Shown: positions 6,665 to 15,481, counted from the first letter of the stretch. The stretch is DNA of 24,453 nucleotides from CAIZQW01 sp964459675 (GCA_964459675.1 CAYWNP010000029.1:1-24453); one strand, 5' to 3'. Translations and numbers: made by a program. The notes: generated by a model not told the origin, from the sequence alone.

Positions 6665-8569
6665 ATGGCCATTGCAATTTTTATCGGGTTTGTCCTCTTT
6701 GTGATTGGACTTTCATTCTATTTGGGTAGTCGCACCAAGACCTCCAGCGGTTACTATGCCGCAGGCGGCCAGATCCATTGGGGCGTAAACGGCATCGCCT
6801 TTGCAGGGGATTACCTCTCGGCAGCCTCCTTTCTGGGTATTTGCGGGATGATCGCCACGGTGGGCTATGATGGCTTCCTCTATTCCATTGGGTATCTTGC
6901 GGGCTGGATCGTGGCGCTCTTCGTGATTGCAGAGCCCATGAAGCGCCTCGGCAAGTACACCTTCACGGATGCCGTTGATTCTAAATACAACTCGAGGGGG
7001 ATTAAGCTGGCCGCAGCACTGAGCACGCTAGTTGTCTCCATCTGCTATCTGATTCCGCAGATGGTGGGCGCGGGCGTGTTGGTCCAGCCCTTGTTGGGCT
7101 TTCCCCATCACTGGGGAGTCATGATGGTGGGCGCGATCGTGATCACGATTGTTGCCACGGCGGGGATGGCCTCCACAACCTATGTGCAGTTCTTAAAAGG
7201 TGGCCTTCTGATTATCTTTTCGCTGGTCCTGGTCATTGCGGTGTGTGTGCGCGGCTTTAATACGAAACCGGATCAAGGTGGCCAAGTGCCCTTCCATGCA
7301 CCTCTCACTGTGGAGGCCGTGGAGGCCGCAGGAGTATTGACTGTTGCCGAAGCCACGACGCGTGTCCTTGAGGTCCAGAAGGTCGCGTCAGCCAAGGCCT
7401 CCTTCGCTCGTCTAGAACGGGAGGGCAAGGAGAGCTGGTGGCTGGTACAACCCGGCGAGAACGGCCGCGTCCTCTTGAAAGAGGCTCAGACGCTGGTGGT
7501 GACGCGGAAAGGGGAGCGCCTGATCAACGGCGCACCTGAATCCAAAGAGAACACCTTGCGTCAGGTTGGCAATATGGAAAGTTTCCGCGGTGAGGCCGAA
7601 GCCCCTAAGGGATCTGTCTCGCCCTTTGAATTTCTTTCGGTCATGAGCGCGAAAGACACGGTGATCCAGCGGTGCAAAGATGCGGTTCTGACCGACCGCG
7701 ACGGCTCGAAAGTGACACTCTACTATCCGGTCTTGACCACTGGTAGCCAGCTCTTACGTCCAGGCATGAAGTTCAAGGTACAAGGCTCTTTCATGGAGCG
7801 CCTGGACTTCATCTCGCTGATGTTGGCCCTCTTCCTGGGCACAGCCGCCTTGCCGCACATTCTCATCCGGTACTACACGGTTCCGAGTCCCTCGAGCGCC
7901 CGTAAATCCACAATCGTCGCGATTGCCGCTATCGGCTTCTTCTATATCCTGACCCTCTTCATGGGGCTGGGCGCGATGATCAACGGCGTGATTAATCCGG
8001 CAGACAGCAATATGGCTGCGCCCCTGCTGGCCCGTTCGTTTGGTAATGCACTCTTTGCTATTATCTCCGCTATTGCCTTTGCCACAGTCCTCGGAACGGT
8101 TAGCGGACTGATCGTCGCAGCCTCGGGTGCGGTGGCGCATGATCTGTGTGACCGGTATTTCCAGTTGCGCATGGATGACCGCCAGAAGATTATGGCTGGA
8201 AAAATTTCGGCCTTTGTGATTGGTGCGATTGCCATCGTGCTGGGCATTCTTTTCAAAGGAATGAACGTCACCTTCCTCGTGGGTCTTGCCTTTGCTGTGG
8301 CGGCTTCGGCGAATCTCCCAGCATTGGTCATGTTGATCTTCTGGAAGAAGACAACAGCACGCGGGATCACCGCCTCCATCCTCATGGGGATGATCTCCTC
8401 CTTGGCGCTGATCATGCTTTCGCCTGACCTGTTCAAGTTGTATGGCCTTGATCCGACGCAGGCTCCCATTCCCTTCAGCAACCCTGGCCTCATCTCCATC
8501 CCGCTCAGCTTTATCACGTTGGTCGTGGTCTCGCTGATGACCCAGCCTAAACCTGCACCCGCGACGTAA
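6665..8569 (+). CDS. Sodium:solute symporter, cation/acetate (ActP) type, with a large hydrophilic insert
   Basis: This 634-residue multi-pass transporter of the SSS family starts at ATG 6665, with AAGGAG 11 bases upstream. Family-like segments include SSGYYAAGGQIHWGVNG (27-43), AGDYLSAASFLGI (47-59), GYDGFLYSIGYLAGW (67-81) and the ActP-type GTAALPHILIRYYTV (392-406), which point to acetate or another short carboxylate. E. coli ActP has about 550 residues. The extra length is a soluble stretch at about 198-376 between two membrane spans, rich in charged residues and with two beta-like runs. It is probably co-transcribed with the DUF485 gene and the downstream sensor. Substrate is inferred from the family; pyruvate or propionate are alternatives. 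Confidence 0.88.
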   Translation: MAIAIFIGFVLFVIGLSFYLGSRTKTSSGYYAAGGQIHWGVNGIAFAGDYLSAASFLGICGMIATVGYDGFLYSIGYLAGWIVALFVIAEPMKRLGKYTFTDAVDSKYNSRGIKLAAALSTLVVSICYLIPQMVGAGVLVQPLLGFPHHWGVMMVGAIVITIVATAGMASTTYVQFLKGGLLIIFSLVLVIAVCVRGFNTKPDQGGQVPFHAPLTVEAVEAAGVLTVAEATTRVLEVQKVASAKASFARLEREGKESWWLVQPGENGRVLLKEAQTLVVTRKGERLINGAPESKENTLRQVGNMESFRGEAEAPKGSVSPFEFLSVMSAKDTVIQRCKDAVLTDRDGSKVTLYYPVLTTGSQLLRPGMKFKVQGSFMERLDFISLMLALFLGTAALPHILIRYYTVPSPSSARKSTIVAIAAIGFFYILTLFMGLGAMINGVINPADSNMAAPLLARSFGNALFAIISAIAFATVLGTVSGLIVAASGAVAHDLCDRYFQLRMDDRQKIMAGKISAFVIGAIAIVLGILFKGMNVTFLVGLAFAVAASANLPALVMLIFWKKTTARGITASILMGMISSLALIMLSPDLFKLYGLDPTQAPIPFSNPGLISIPLSFITLVVVSLMTQPKPAPAT

Positions 8570-8598
8570 AGGAAAACGCTTAGACGATCGGGCCCGCC

Positions 8599-11500
8599 AT
8601 GAACGTCTCCACGCGTATCAATCTGCACTGCCACTCCACGTGCAGTGATGGAATCCTCTCGCCGGAGGCTCTCGCCCGGCGATTGGCGAATGCTGGGGTG
8701 TTATTTGCTGCGCTCACGGATCATGAGACCGTTGAAGGGGTTGAGCGTTTTCGCTCCGAACTTCAGCGCTTCGGGATTGGCTCTGTGACGGGAGTCGAAA
8801 TTCCTGTGGCGTGGCGCGGCCTCGAGCTCCACCTGCTCGTTTATGGGTTTGATCTGACCTCGTCCGAGTGGCTAGAGACCTTGCGTGGCTTTCGGTTAAA
8901 GCGCGAGTCGGCCACGCACAGCGTGGCGGGATCCTTACGCCGCATGGGGGCTGCATCGCCAGAGCGGGCTTCAACCGGCAGCAACAAAGAGGCCGACTCC
9001 ATTGAAGATCTCATGGCTAGGGCCCATCGTGCGGGAGGCCGGGTCTTCCTCGCGCATCCCGCACTCTTGCCGTTGGACGAGAAGGCGTTGACGGTGCTTC
9101 TCCGTGAACTCAAGGGCTATGGCCTCGACGGCCTGGAGGCGCTCTATGCACCCTCGCCCCTGGAAACGCAGGAGCGTCTCGTGCGCCTGGCCTGCGAGGA
9201 GAAACTGCTCGTCAGCGCGGGGACCGACTATCACCAATTGGAGGATGATCGCAAGCACGGCATGGCGGTCGACATGCCGATTGCTCTCTGGCAACCTCTG
9301 CGGAATGCGTTGCGCCTGGAGGCCGTGACAACCTCCTCGCGCGTGGCCGCCGCCTATAGCGAGGCTCGTCGCTCCCGGTGGGCTTTTGGACGCCATGTTT
9401 TTTTACCCGCCCTCCTAGCGATTGTCCTCTTTGTGGTCACAATCTGGGGCTTGTTGTTGCCTGCGTTCGAACGTGGCTTGCTCGACCGGAAACGTGAGAT
9501 GATCCGAGAGCTTACCCATGCGGCACGCACGATCATGGCGCATGCCGAGCACCAGGTTCAAGCCGGACGCATGACACGCGACGAGGCTCAGAAGGAGGCC
9601 CTCGGGCAGATCGCGGCACTTCGTTACGGCCATGAAAACAAGGATTATTTCTGGTTGCAGGATATGCACCCGCGCATGATCATGCATCCCTATCGCTCGG
9701 ATCTGGACGGAAAAGATCTCTCCGAATTCAAAGACCCGCGCGGAGTCCGCATCTTTGTCGAATTCGCCGAGGTCGTCCGCCGCCATCAGGAGGGGTATGT
9801 GGACTATGTCTGGCAATGGCCTGATGACCCACGCCGCCTGGAGCCGAAGGAGTCCTATATCGCCGGCTTCACGCCGTGGGGCTGGGTGATCGGCACAGGC
9901 CTCTACATGGAAGATGTTCAGCAGGAAATTGCTCGTTTGCAGCGCGGACTCATTCATGCGTCGCTCCTCATCACGGTGATCATCACGCTTCTTCTCTTTC
10001 ACGTGGTGCGGCACAGTCGCAAAATTGATCGGGTCTGCTCCAGCGCGGTGGAGAATCTTCATGCGACGACGGAGCGTTACCGTTCTCTCCTGGAGGCGGC
10101 AACCGAGGGAACACTTCTGATTCTTGACGGACGCTGCCGCTATGCGAATCCCTACCTCCTTTCTCTTCTCGGCTATTCTGCCGCCGAATTGGAGTTGCTG
10201 GATCTCACAGAGATCCTGCCCTCCGAAGGGACGAACACGGAAATCTGGGAACGTCTGGAGGCACTCAAAACAAACGCAGAGGCGTCCACACAGGAGTTGC
10301 CCGGGGTACTCTGCCGCCGGGATGGTGGACGGACGCCCTGTGTGTTTGTCCCCTCTCGGATCTCCTTGGGCGGAAAGAGCGGGCTTGTTCTCCTCGCACG
10401 CAAGGCTGTGGTTCGAGCAGAGAATATCAGCCTCCAGCCGCCTTTCAGTGAACTAGGAGAAGCCGCTGAGCATCTGCCCATCGGGATCTTCTCGGCCCGT
10501 GTTGACCAGAGGGGAAGTATCATTGCGGCCAATCCGATNNNNNNNNNNNNNNNNNNNNNNNNNNNNNNNNNNNNNNNNNNNNNNNNNNNNNNNNNNNNNN
10601 NNNNNNNNNNNNNNNNNNNNNNNNNNNNNNNNNNNNNNATGCTCTTCCTTCATCAACCGGTCAGGAGCGTCTTGAAGCCGTGCATCTTTTGCCCCTCCAA
10701 TATGTCCGTCTCAAAAGTTGCGGCGTTGATGGTCTCCAAAGGAGTGACAGCCGCGCTTGTCCAAGATGCGTCAGGGGAGACGGTCGGCATTGCAACGGCT
10801 CATGATCTCTGCAACCGCGTGCTGGCAACCGAAGGGGACAGCCACCGCCCCATACGGTCTGTCATGAGTGCGCCGATCGTGGCGGTCTCTGCGGATGTGC
10901 CTGTCTATGAAGCGCTCCTGAAGATGCAGGACGGCCAGTTGCAGCATCTGGGAGTCTCAGATGCCGCCGGTGTGATTATCGGCCTTTTGAGTGACCGGGA
11001 GTTGTTGCCTTTCCAGCAATACGGCGCAGTGGTGCTGACAACCCAGATTTCCAGGGCCAGCCTAGTCGAAGATGTCGTCCGAAGTTGCCATCGAACAGCC
11101 GGGACGATCAAAGCACTTCTCGACAGCGGGGCTCATCCGCGCAATCTCACCGCCCTCTTGGCCGCAGTCTGTGATGCAGCGACCTTACGTTTTGTCGAGC
11201 TGGCGATTGAAGAGCTGGGCCCTCCTCCCACGCGGTTTGCCTTTGTCGCGTTGGGGAGTCAAGGGCGCCTTGAACAGACGCTGGTGACGGATCAGGATAA
11301 CGCGATCATCTATGCGCCCGTAGCAGACCATGTGTTAGGTGAGGATGTCGCCACCTATTTTCTGGAGATGGGCCGGCGAGTCTGTTCATGGTTGAATGAG
11401 GCGGGCTATCCCTTCTGCCGGGGCAAGTTCATGGCGCAGAATCCCGTCTGGACGCGTCCACTCTCCTCCTGGAAGACGCACTTCAGTTACTGGGCCGAGC

Positions 11501-12075
11501 GCGCCGAGCCTTCGGAACTCTTAAACTTTACCGTCTTCTTCGATTTTCGCACAGTCTGTGGCGATGCGGGCTTGATCACCGAGTTGCGGCAGCATGTCTT
11601 TTCAGAGTTGAAAACAGCCCCTGCCTTTTTCCCCCATTTTGCGCGCCACGCCTTGCTCTTCAAATCCCCAGTGATGCTGTTGGGACGTATGGTCAGCGGA
11701 AACATACGAGGGTTGCCGAGGGGGACAGTTGACCTCAAGGCAGCCATGCTGCCGATTGTCGCCTTTGCACGTCTCTATGCCCTGCGACATGACATCTCAC
11801 AGACCAATACCTTGGAGCGTCTGGATGTCTTGGCGGAAAAGGGACACCTCACACCTGAGAGTCGTGATGAGATCATCGCGACCTACACCTTCCTGATGAA
11901 GATTCGCTTGCAGAAACAGGTCAAAGGGTTGTATTCCGGAAAGCCACTCGACAACCTGATCGAACTGCGTAGCCTCGGATATACGGAACGCTCCCTTCTT
12001 CGCCAAGCCTTCTCGCACATCCGCACGCTCCAGCACCGCGTCTCCTATGATTTTCTGGGCGGCACCAACGGGTAA
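8599..12075 (+). CDS. Membrane sensor fusing PHP phosphoesterase, Cache, PAS, (gap), CBS pair and DUF294 nucleotidyltransferase
   Basis: As written this is 1158 codons including a 100-N gap. Residues about 7-245 form a PHP domain with all expected metal ligands: H10, H12, D17, H42, E67, H78, H153, D210, H212. It resembles TrpH/RNase AM-like phosphoesterases. TM1 is at 267-288. Residues 290-445 form a periplasmic Cache-type ligand sensor (NKDYFWLQDMHPRMIMHPY, then GWVIGTGLYM). TM2 is at 451-470. A PAS domain lies at about 490-600 and a second PAS begins at about 616 and enters the gap. After the gap come two CBS motifs (690-805), then a DUF294 nucleotidyltransferase with GSQGRLEQ and DQD (886-900) and its C-terminal domain to 1158. 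CBS-DUF294 proteins are frequent neighbours of acetate symporters; the PHP-Cache front half is not usual. The gap could hide a gene boundary. No strong ribosome binding site is visible, but the start 30 bases after the symporter stop fits the operon. Confidence 0.85.
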   Translation: MNVSTRINLHCHSTCSDGILSPEALARRLANAGVLFAALTDHETVEGVERFRSELQRFGIGSVTGVEIPVAWRGLELHLLVYGFDLTSSEWLETLRGFRLKRESATHSVAGSLRRMGAASPERASTGSNKEADSIEDLMARAHRAGGRVFLAHPALLPLDEKALTVLLRELKGYGLDGLEALYAPSPLETQERLVRLACEEKLLVSAGTDYHQLEDDRKHGMAVDMPIALWQPLRNALRLEAVTTSSRVAAAYSEARRSRWAFGRHVFLPALLAIVLFVVTIWGLLLPAFERGLLDRKREMIRELTHAARTIMAHAEHQVQAGRMTRDEAQKEALGQIAALRYGHENKDYFWLQDMHPRMIMHPYRSDLDGKDLSEFKDPRGVRIFVEFAEVVRRHQEGYVDYVWQWPDDPRRLEPKESYIAGFTPWGWVIGTGLYMEDVQQEIARLQRGLIHASLLITVIITLLLFHVVRHSRKIDRVCSSAVENLHATTERYRSLLEAATEGTLLILDGRCRYANPYLLSLLGYSAAELELLDLTEILPSEGTNTEIWERLEALKTNAEASTQELPGVLCRRDGGRTPCVFVPSRISLGGKSGLVLLARKAVVRAENISLQPPFSELGEAAEHLPIGIFSARVDQRGSIIAANPXXXXXXXXXXXXXXXXXXXXXXXXXXXXXXXXXXMLFLHQPVRSVLKPCIFCPSNMSVSKVAALMVSKGVTAALVQDASGETVGIATAHDLCNRVLATEGDSHRPIRSVMSAPIVAVSADVPVYEALLKMQDGQLQHLGVSDAAGVIIGLLSDRELLPFQQYGAVVLTTQISRASLVEDVVRSCHRTAGTIKALLDSGAHPRNLTALLAAVCDAATLRFVELAIEELGPPPTRFAFVALGSQGRLEQTLVTDQDNAIIYAPVADHVLGEDVATYFLEMGRRVCSWLNEAGYPFCRGKFMAQNPVWTRPLSSWKTHFSYWAERAEPSELLNFTVFFDFRTVCGDAGLITELRQHVFSELKTAPAFFPHFARHALLFKSPVMLLGRMVSGNIRGLPRGTVDLKAAMLPIVAFARLYALRHDISQTNTLERLDVLAEKGHLTPESRDEIIATYTFLMKIRLQKQVKGLYSGKPLDNLIELRSLGYTERSLLRQAFSHIRTLQHRVSYDFLGGTNG
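10539..10638. other. Assembly gap (100 N) inside the PHP-Cache-PAS-CBS-DUF294 gene
   Basis: Exactly 100 unknown bases, after the first 30 residues of a second PAS-like domain and just before the first CBS motif. Probably a placeholder length: about 80 PAS residues would be expected to fill it. The frame match across it has a one-in-three chance of being accidental. Confidence 0.85.
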
Positions 12076-12090
12076 GCCGCCCGGGGCGGC
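12076..12090 (+). terminator. GC-rich hairpin directly after the sensor gene stop codon
   Basis: GCCGCCC and GGGCGGC are arranged as a near-perfect palindrome touching the stop codon. There is no following T-run, so it is not a classical intrinsic terminator; it may stabilise the 3' end or assist termination. Confidence 0.3.
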
Positions 12091-12093
12091 GTA

Positions 12094-12119
12094 GTGGCAG
12101 TAGGCAGTGGCAGTAGGCA
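12094..12119. repeat. Tandem 13-mer (GTGGCAGTAGGCA x2)
   Basis: Two exact, directly adjacent copies of a 13-base unit, itself a 7+6 compound of GTGGCAG and TAGGCA, with a partial third at each edge. It lies in the 286-bp gene-free space between the convergent sensor and porin genes. Confidence 0.85.
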
Positions 12120-12181
12120 GTGAATCCCCGGGGATAAACAGAGGAGTAACTTCTATTGAGAGCCACTAAGGAATGGCAATG

Positions 12182-12330
12182 CCTGGGACCGCGGACACTC
12201 TTGTCCGCCAGAGCGAGTTGTTAGCCCATGGACATCGGAAACAGCAACAGAGGTTGGTGAGAGGATTGGGGTTAGACAATGATCGTGAAGATAAGATAGG
12301 TTGGCGGACAAGAGTGTCCGCGGTCCCAGG
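12182..12330. repeat. 149-bp element with 29-bp perfect terminal inverted repeats
   Basis: Arms 12182-12210 and 12302-12330 are exact reverse complements over 29 bases. Each arm contains its own hairpin (GCGGACA, loop CTCT, TGTCCGC). The 91-bp centre is non-coding. The structure resembles a MITE or a double REP-like unit; I see no clear target-site duplication. Its place between convergent 3' ends would also permit transcription termination from both sides. Confidence 0.8.
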
Positions 12331-12361
12331 TTGAATTTACAGACACGCTCTTTAAGCGCCC

Positions 12362-13516
12362 TTAGAAGAGATACGTGATAAACAGGCGGAGGTCTGACGC
12401 GAAGGTATCGTTATCACCCGAGCGATAACCAAATCCCGTCTTAACGGCCACGGTCACCTGGTTGTAAATCGGCTGCTTGATCACGAGATTGATTTCCTGC
12501 CCGTCATAGGCCAGATTCTGATGCCACGTGTAGTTGTAAAGTGCATACAAAACGGTTGTATCGATCTTGGCCTGCGCCTTGAAAAAGAATGTGTCGGAAT
12601 CACCGGCGAACGGTGAGGCATAGATCATCATTAACACGCCGAGTGGATGATTAATGCCCGTGGTCGTCTCCTGAAAACTGAGATTATCGCCTCGAACACC
12701 GAAGTAACCCGGTGAGAGTGTTACAGGGCCCACCTTCTGCTCGACAGAAAGGCCGACGGTATCGGAGTCACGATCTGGGAATTCGCCGGTATCATTTTCG
12801 TGACGGTAGTACCCCAGCAGCGAGGTCGTATCGGTAACATTCACTTTGGCGCGCAACCCGATCAAATTCGCGACATCGTATGCATACGCATCAAACAGTG
12901 CAATTTCAAGGTCTTTCACTTTCGTGAACACCAACTCGCCCCAAGTAACACCCGCTGTATTATCCTTGGCACCGAAGACATCGCCGAAATTATTAAACTC
13001 GCCACGGTCTCCCCCCTGAATCCAGTTACTCATCCGCAGAGCATGACCCAGGTTCAGGCTGAAGCCTTCAAACTCTTTCATTTCCAACTGGATTGCCTCA
13101 ATGGAACGTGCCTTCTGGCGATAGTCATCCTCGCGGAACACTTCGCCGTTATTAATCTTACGGCCGATGGTGAGTTTTGTTTTTTCTAAAATCCGGTAAC
13201 GCACCCAAGCTTCGTTGAGCAAGTAGATCGAGTCATTCACCAGTAGATCGGTATTATTGTGTTCATAAAGCGCGCCCACCAAGTTACAGCCTAACCCAAA
13301 ATCAAAGCCGTAGAATTCAGGAGAGGTGTAGTTCAGCACAAGGCCTAACGTGGAGTTGACGCCATCGCCACTGCCCTCATAATCGCGATACATGCTGACC
13401 GATTGAAGGCGACCGGAAAGCGTTCCGTATCCCAGATCATTAATTGGCTTGAGTGGACTCTCGCCTGCAACAGCAGTGCATGCGGTAACAGCAAATGCGC
13501 AGACAATCTTTTTCAT
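12362..13516 (-). CDS. Outer-membrane beta-barrel porin-like protein
   Basis: This 384-residue protein starts at ATG 13516 (MKKIVCAF), with AGGA about 8 bases upstream; a TTG two codons further up is also possible. It has an N-terminal signal peptide ending near AVAG. The mature protein is rich in alternating hydrophobic/polar strands with aromatic residues and Asp/Asn turns, lacks internal hydrophobic helices, and ends in LRLFITYLF with a terminal phenylalanine, the usual outer-membrane assembly signal. This pattern fits an OprD- or alginate-export-like porin, though I cannot assign a named family. The 3' end faces the inverted-repeat element. The 5' end is divergent from an amino-acid permease, which hints at a shared nutrient-uptake role. 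Confidence 0.75.
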   Translation of the reverse strand: MKKIVCAFAVTACTAVAGESPLKPINDLGYGTLSGRLQSVSMYRDYEGSGDGVNSTLGLVLNYTSPEFYGFDFGLGCNLVGALYEHNNTDLLVNDSIYLLNEAWVRYRILEKTKLTIGRKINNGEVFREDDYRQKARSIEAIQLEMKEFEGFSLNLGHALRMSNWIQGGDRGEFNNFGDVFGAKDNTAGVTWGELVFTKVKDLEIALFDAYAYDVANLIGLRAKVNVTDTTSLLGYYRHENDTGEFPDRDSDTVGLSVEQKVGPVTLSPGYFGVRGDNLSFQETTTGINHPLGVLMMIYASPFAGDSDTFFFKAQAKIDTTVLYALYNYTWHQNLAYDGQEINLVIKQPIYNQVTVAVKTGFGYRSGDNDTFASDLRLFITYLF

Positions 13517-13864
13517 ACACAATTCCTATTCTTATTTTTTTTATCTTTGTGGTCGTCCGTTTCTGCAACAACGCTTTAGAGCGTCCAGCATGTCGTTTAA
13601 AACAGACGAAACGCATGAACTTGCTCGGCAGAAACTAAAGAAGAATACTAAATCGCTTTTGCCCACTCAAGTACATTCGTCTGAGAAATGATACGTGAGG
13701 GACTAATGGGACTAACGATGGTTTAAGAAAATTGTTCCTTGAATAACAAAGGCCAAAACAAGTATACTCTCCCCCATCTTGTTGAATGATCAGTCGGTAT
13801 TGTAGGTTGCAATATGCGCAGTGAGGCTGGTCAGATGATGAGATCACCAGCACCATTTAACCAC
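13517..13864. other. Divergent porin/permease intergenic region
   Basis: About 350 bp with no credible gene; small frames here lack ribosome binding sites and family signals. It holds two phased 9-base units, GGGACTAAT and GGGACTAAC (13699-13716), plus one good promoter candidate facing the permease (separate entry). No convincing promoter was seen for the porin. Confidence 0.6.
13739..13768 (+). promoter_or_regulatory. Candidate sigma-70 promoter of the APC permease
   Basis: TTGAAT (13739-13744), an 18-base spacer and TATACT (13763-13768). Transcription would start near 13775, about 90 bases before the preferred start codon. Confidence 0.4.
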
Positions 13865-15319
13865 ATGAAACGACTTTTTCGCACCAAACCGCTTGCACAT
13901 CTCTATGCCGAGGCTAATGACACGACCAACGGCCTGAAACGGGTTTTGACGCGCACGAGCCTCATTTCGTTGGGCATCGGGGCGGTCATCGGAACAGGCA
14001 TCTTTGTCCTCACGGGTCATGCGGCTGCTGATTTTGCTGGGCCGGCTGTGGCGCTCTCCTACATCCTTTCGGGGTTCGGTTGTCTTTTTGCCGGACTGTG
14101 TTATGCGGAGTATTCAGCCTCGCTACCGATCTCGGGCAGTGCCTACACCTATACCTACGCCACGCTGGGGGAGTTCATGGCATGGATCATTGGCTGGGAT
14201 CTCATCTTGGAATACCTCTTCGCGGCCTCGACGGTGGCCGTCGGTTGGTCAAAACACTTCACCCCCTTTTTAAAGGACTTCTTTGGTGTCGTGCTTCCGG
14301 AGCAGTGGTGCCGGGCTCCCTTGGACTATGTGGATGGCCATATCACCACCACAGCCCATTTTGTGAACATCCCCGCCATTCTGCTCGTGTGGGTGATTAC
14401 GGCGTTACTCGTCGTGGGGATCCGGGAGAGTGCTCGTTTTAACAATGTGATGGTCGCCATTAAAGTCACGATCATCCTTCTGATTATCGGCCTCGGTTGG
14501 GGCTACATCAACTGGGACAACCTCACGCCGTTCATTCCGGAAAATACGGGTGAAGCAGGTAAGTTTGGCTGGAGTGGTATTCTGAAAGGCTCGGGGGTGA
14601 TCTTTTTTGCCTACATCGGCTTTGATGCGGTCTCAACCGCTGCGCAGGAGACCAAAAACCCACAGAAAGATATGTTTTGGGGCATGATCGGTTCCCTGGC
14701 GATCTGCGCCGTGTTGTTCGTCGCTGTTTCGGTCGTGCTCTGCGGCATGGTGAGTTACAAAGAGCTGCATGTAGATGCCCCGGTGGTCTATGCGTTGGAA
14801 AAGGTGGCAGGGGATGACCTCAAATGGCTGCGCATGTCCGTTGAGATCGCCGTACTCGCAGGTCTCAGTTCGGTTATTCTGGTACTGCTCATGGGCCAGC
14901 CCCGGATCTTCTTTAGTATGGCGCGCGATGGCCTGTTGCCTGCCATCTTTGCAAAAGTGCATCCGACGTATGGCACGCCGTACATCACAACCATTCTGAC
15001 GGGTTTTGTCTGCTCTCTCCTCGCTGGCTTCCTTCCGCTAAACCTACTCGGCGAACTCGTCTCCATTGGCACGTTGTTAGCCTTTACCGTAATTTGCATC
15101 GGTATTATCGTCCTGCGGAAGACACGTCCGGACATGCCCCGCCCGTATCGTACCCCCTGGGTGCCTCTGGTGCCGATCCTCGGGGCTCTCATCTGCTTGG
15201 CCCAGACCATACTCCTGCCGGGGGATACGTGGCTGCGGCTCTTTATCTGGATGGCCATCGGCGTGGTGATTTATTTCTGCTATGGCCGCCATCACAGCCG
15301 GCTACGGCATCACAGCTAA
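13865..15319 (+). CDS. APC-family amino-acid permease (cationic amino-acid transporter type)
   Basis: A protein of about 484 residues with some 12 membrane spans. The APC signature GIGAVIGTGIF (37-47), a following GPAVALSYILSGFGCLFAGLCYAE, and GFDAVSTAAQETKNPQKD around mid-protein identify the APC superfamily, closest in style to CAT/YfnA-like uptake carriers. I prefer ATG 13865 because MKRLFRTKPL aligns with the usual N-terminus of this group. In-frame ATGs at 13814, 13835 and 13838 are alternatives, and 13835 has a GAGG 8 bases upstream. It probably imports amino acids at the inner membrane; specificity is not readable. Likely monocistronic: a repeat-rich spacer and a new strong promoter follow. 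Confidence 0.9.
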   Translation: MKRLFRTKPLAHLYAEANDTTNGLKRVLTRTSLISLGIGAVIGTGIFVLTGHAAADFAGPAVALSYILSGFGCLFAGLCYAEYSASLPISGSAYTYTYATLGEFMAWIIGWDLILEYLFAASTVAVGWSKHFTPFLKDFFGVVLPEQWCRAPLDYVDGHITTTAHFVNIPAILLVWVITALLVVGIRESARFNNVMVAIKVTIILLIIGLGWGYINWDNLTPFIPENTGEAGKFGWSGILKGSGVIFFAYIGFDAVSTAAQETKNPQKDMFWGMIGSLAICAVLFVAVSVVLCGMVSYKELHVDAPVVYALEKVAGDDLKWLRMSVEIAVLAGLSSVILVLLMGQPRIFFSMARDGLLPAIFAKVHPTYGTPYITTILTGFVCSLLAGFLPLNLLGELVSIGTLLAFTVICIGIIVLRKTRPDMPRPYRTPWVPLVPILGALICLAQTILLPGDTWLRLFIWMAIGVVIYFCYGRHHSRLRHHS

Positions 15320-15351
15320 TCACGAGAGCTCTCGGCACTTAACGATCCGAC

Positions 15352-15427
15352 TTCAACGTTAAGAGTTGAGCGTTCAGCGTTAAGCGTTTAAACTCTCAAC
15401 TCTCAACGTTTAACTTTTAACTCTTAA
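15352..15427. repeat. GTTAAG/CTCAAC-word repeat with dyad symmetry
   Basis: A 76-bp tract is made almost wholly of related words (GTTAAG, GTTGAG, GTTTAA, CTCAAC). The first half has them in one orientation and the second half reversed, with TTAAGAGTT (15359-15367) opposite AACTCTTAA (15419-15427). It could fold into a long imperfect hairpin behind the permease gene. The rest of the 245-bp spacer holds the metI promoter. Confidence 0.7.
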
Positions 15428-15481
15428 TTTCAGAAGTTACTTCTTCGTTTATTGCCGCTTTCATCTCCTTTTCAGCTCCTC

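Noticed and set aside
13449..13691. 80-codon plus-strand frame in the porin/permease spacer
   Set aside because: It overlaps the 5' end of the porin gene antisense, with no ribosome binding site or recognisable family; probably chance.
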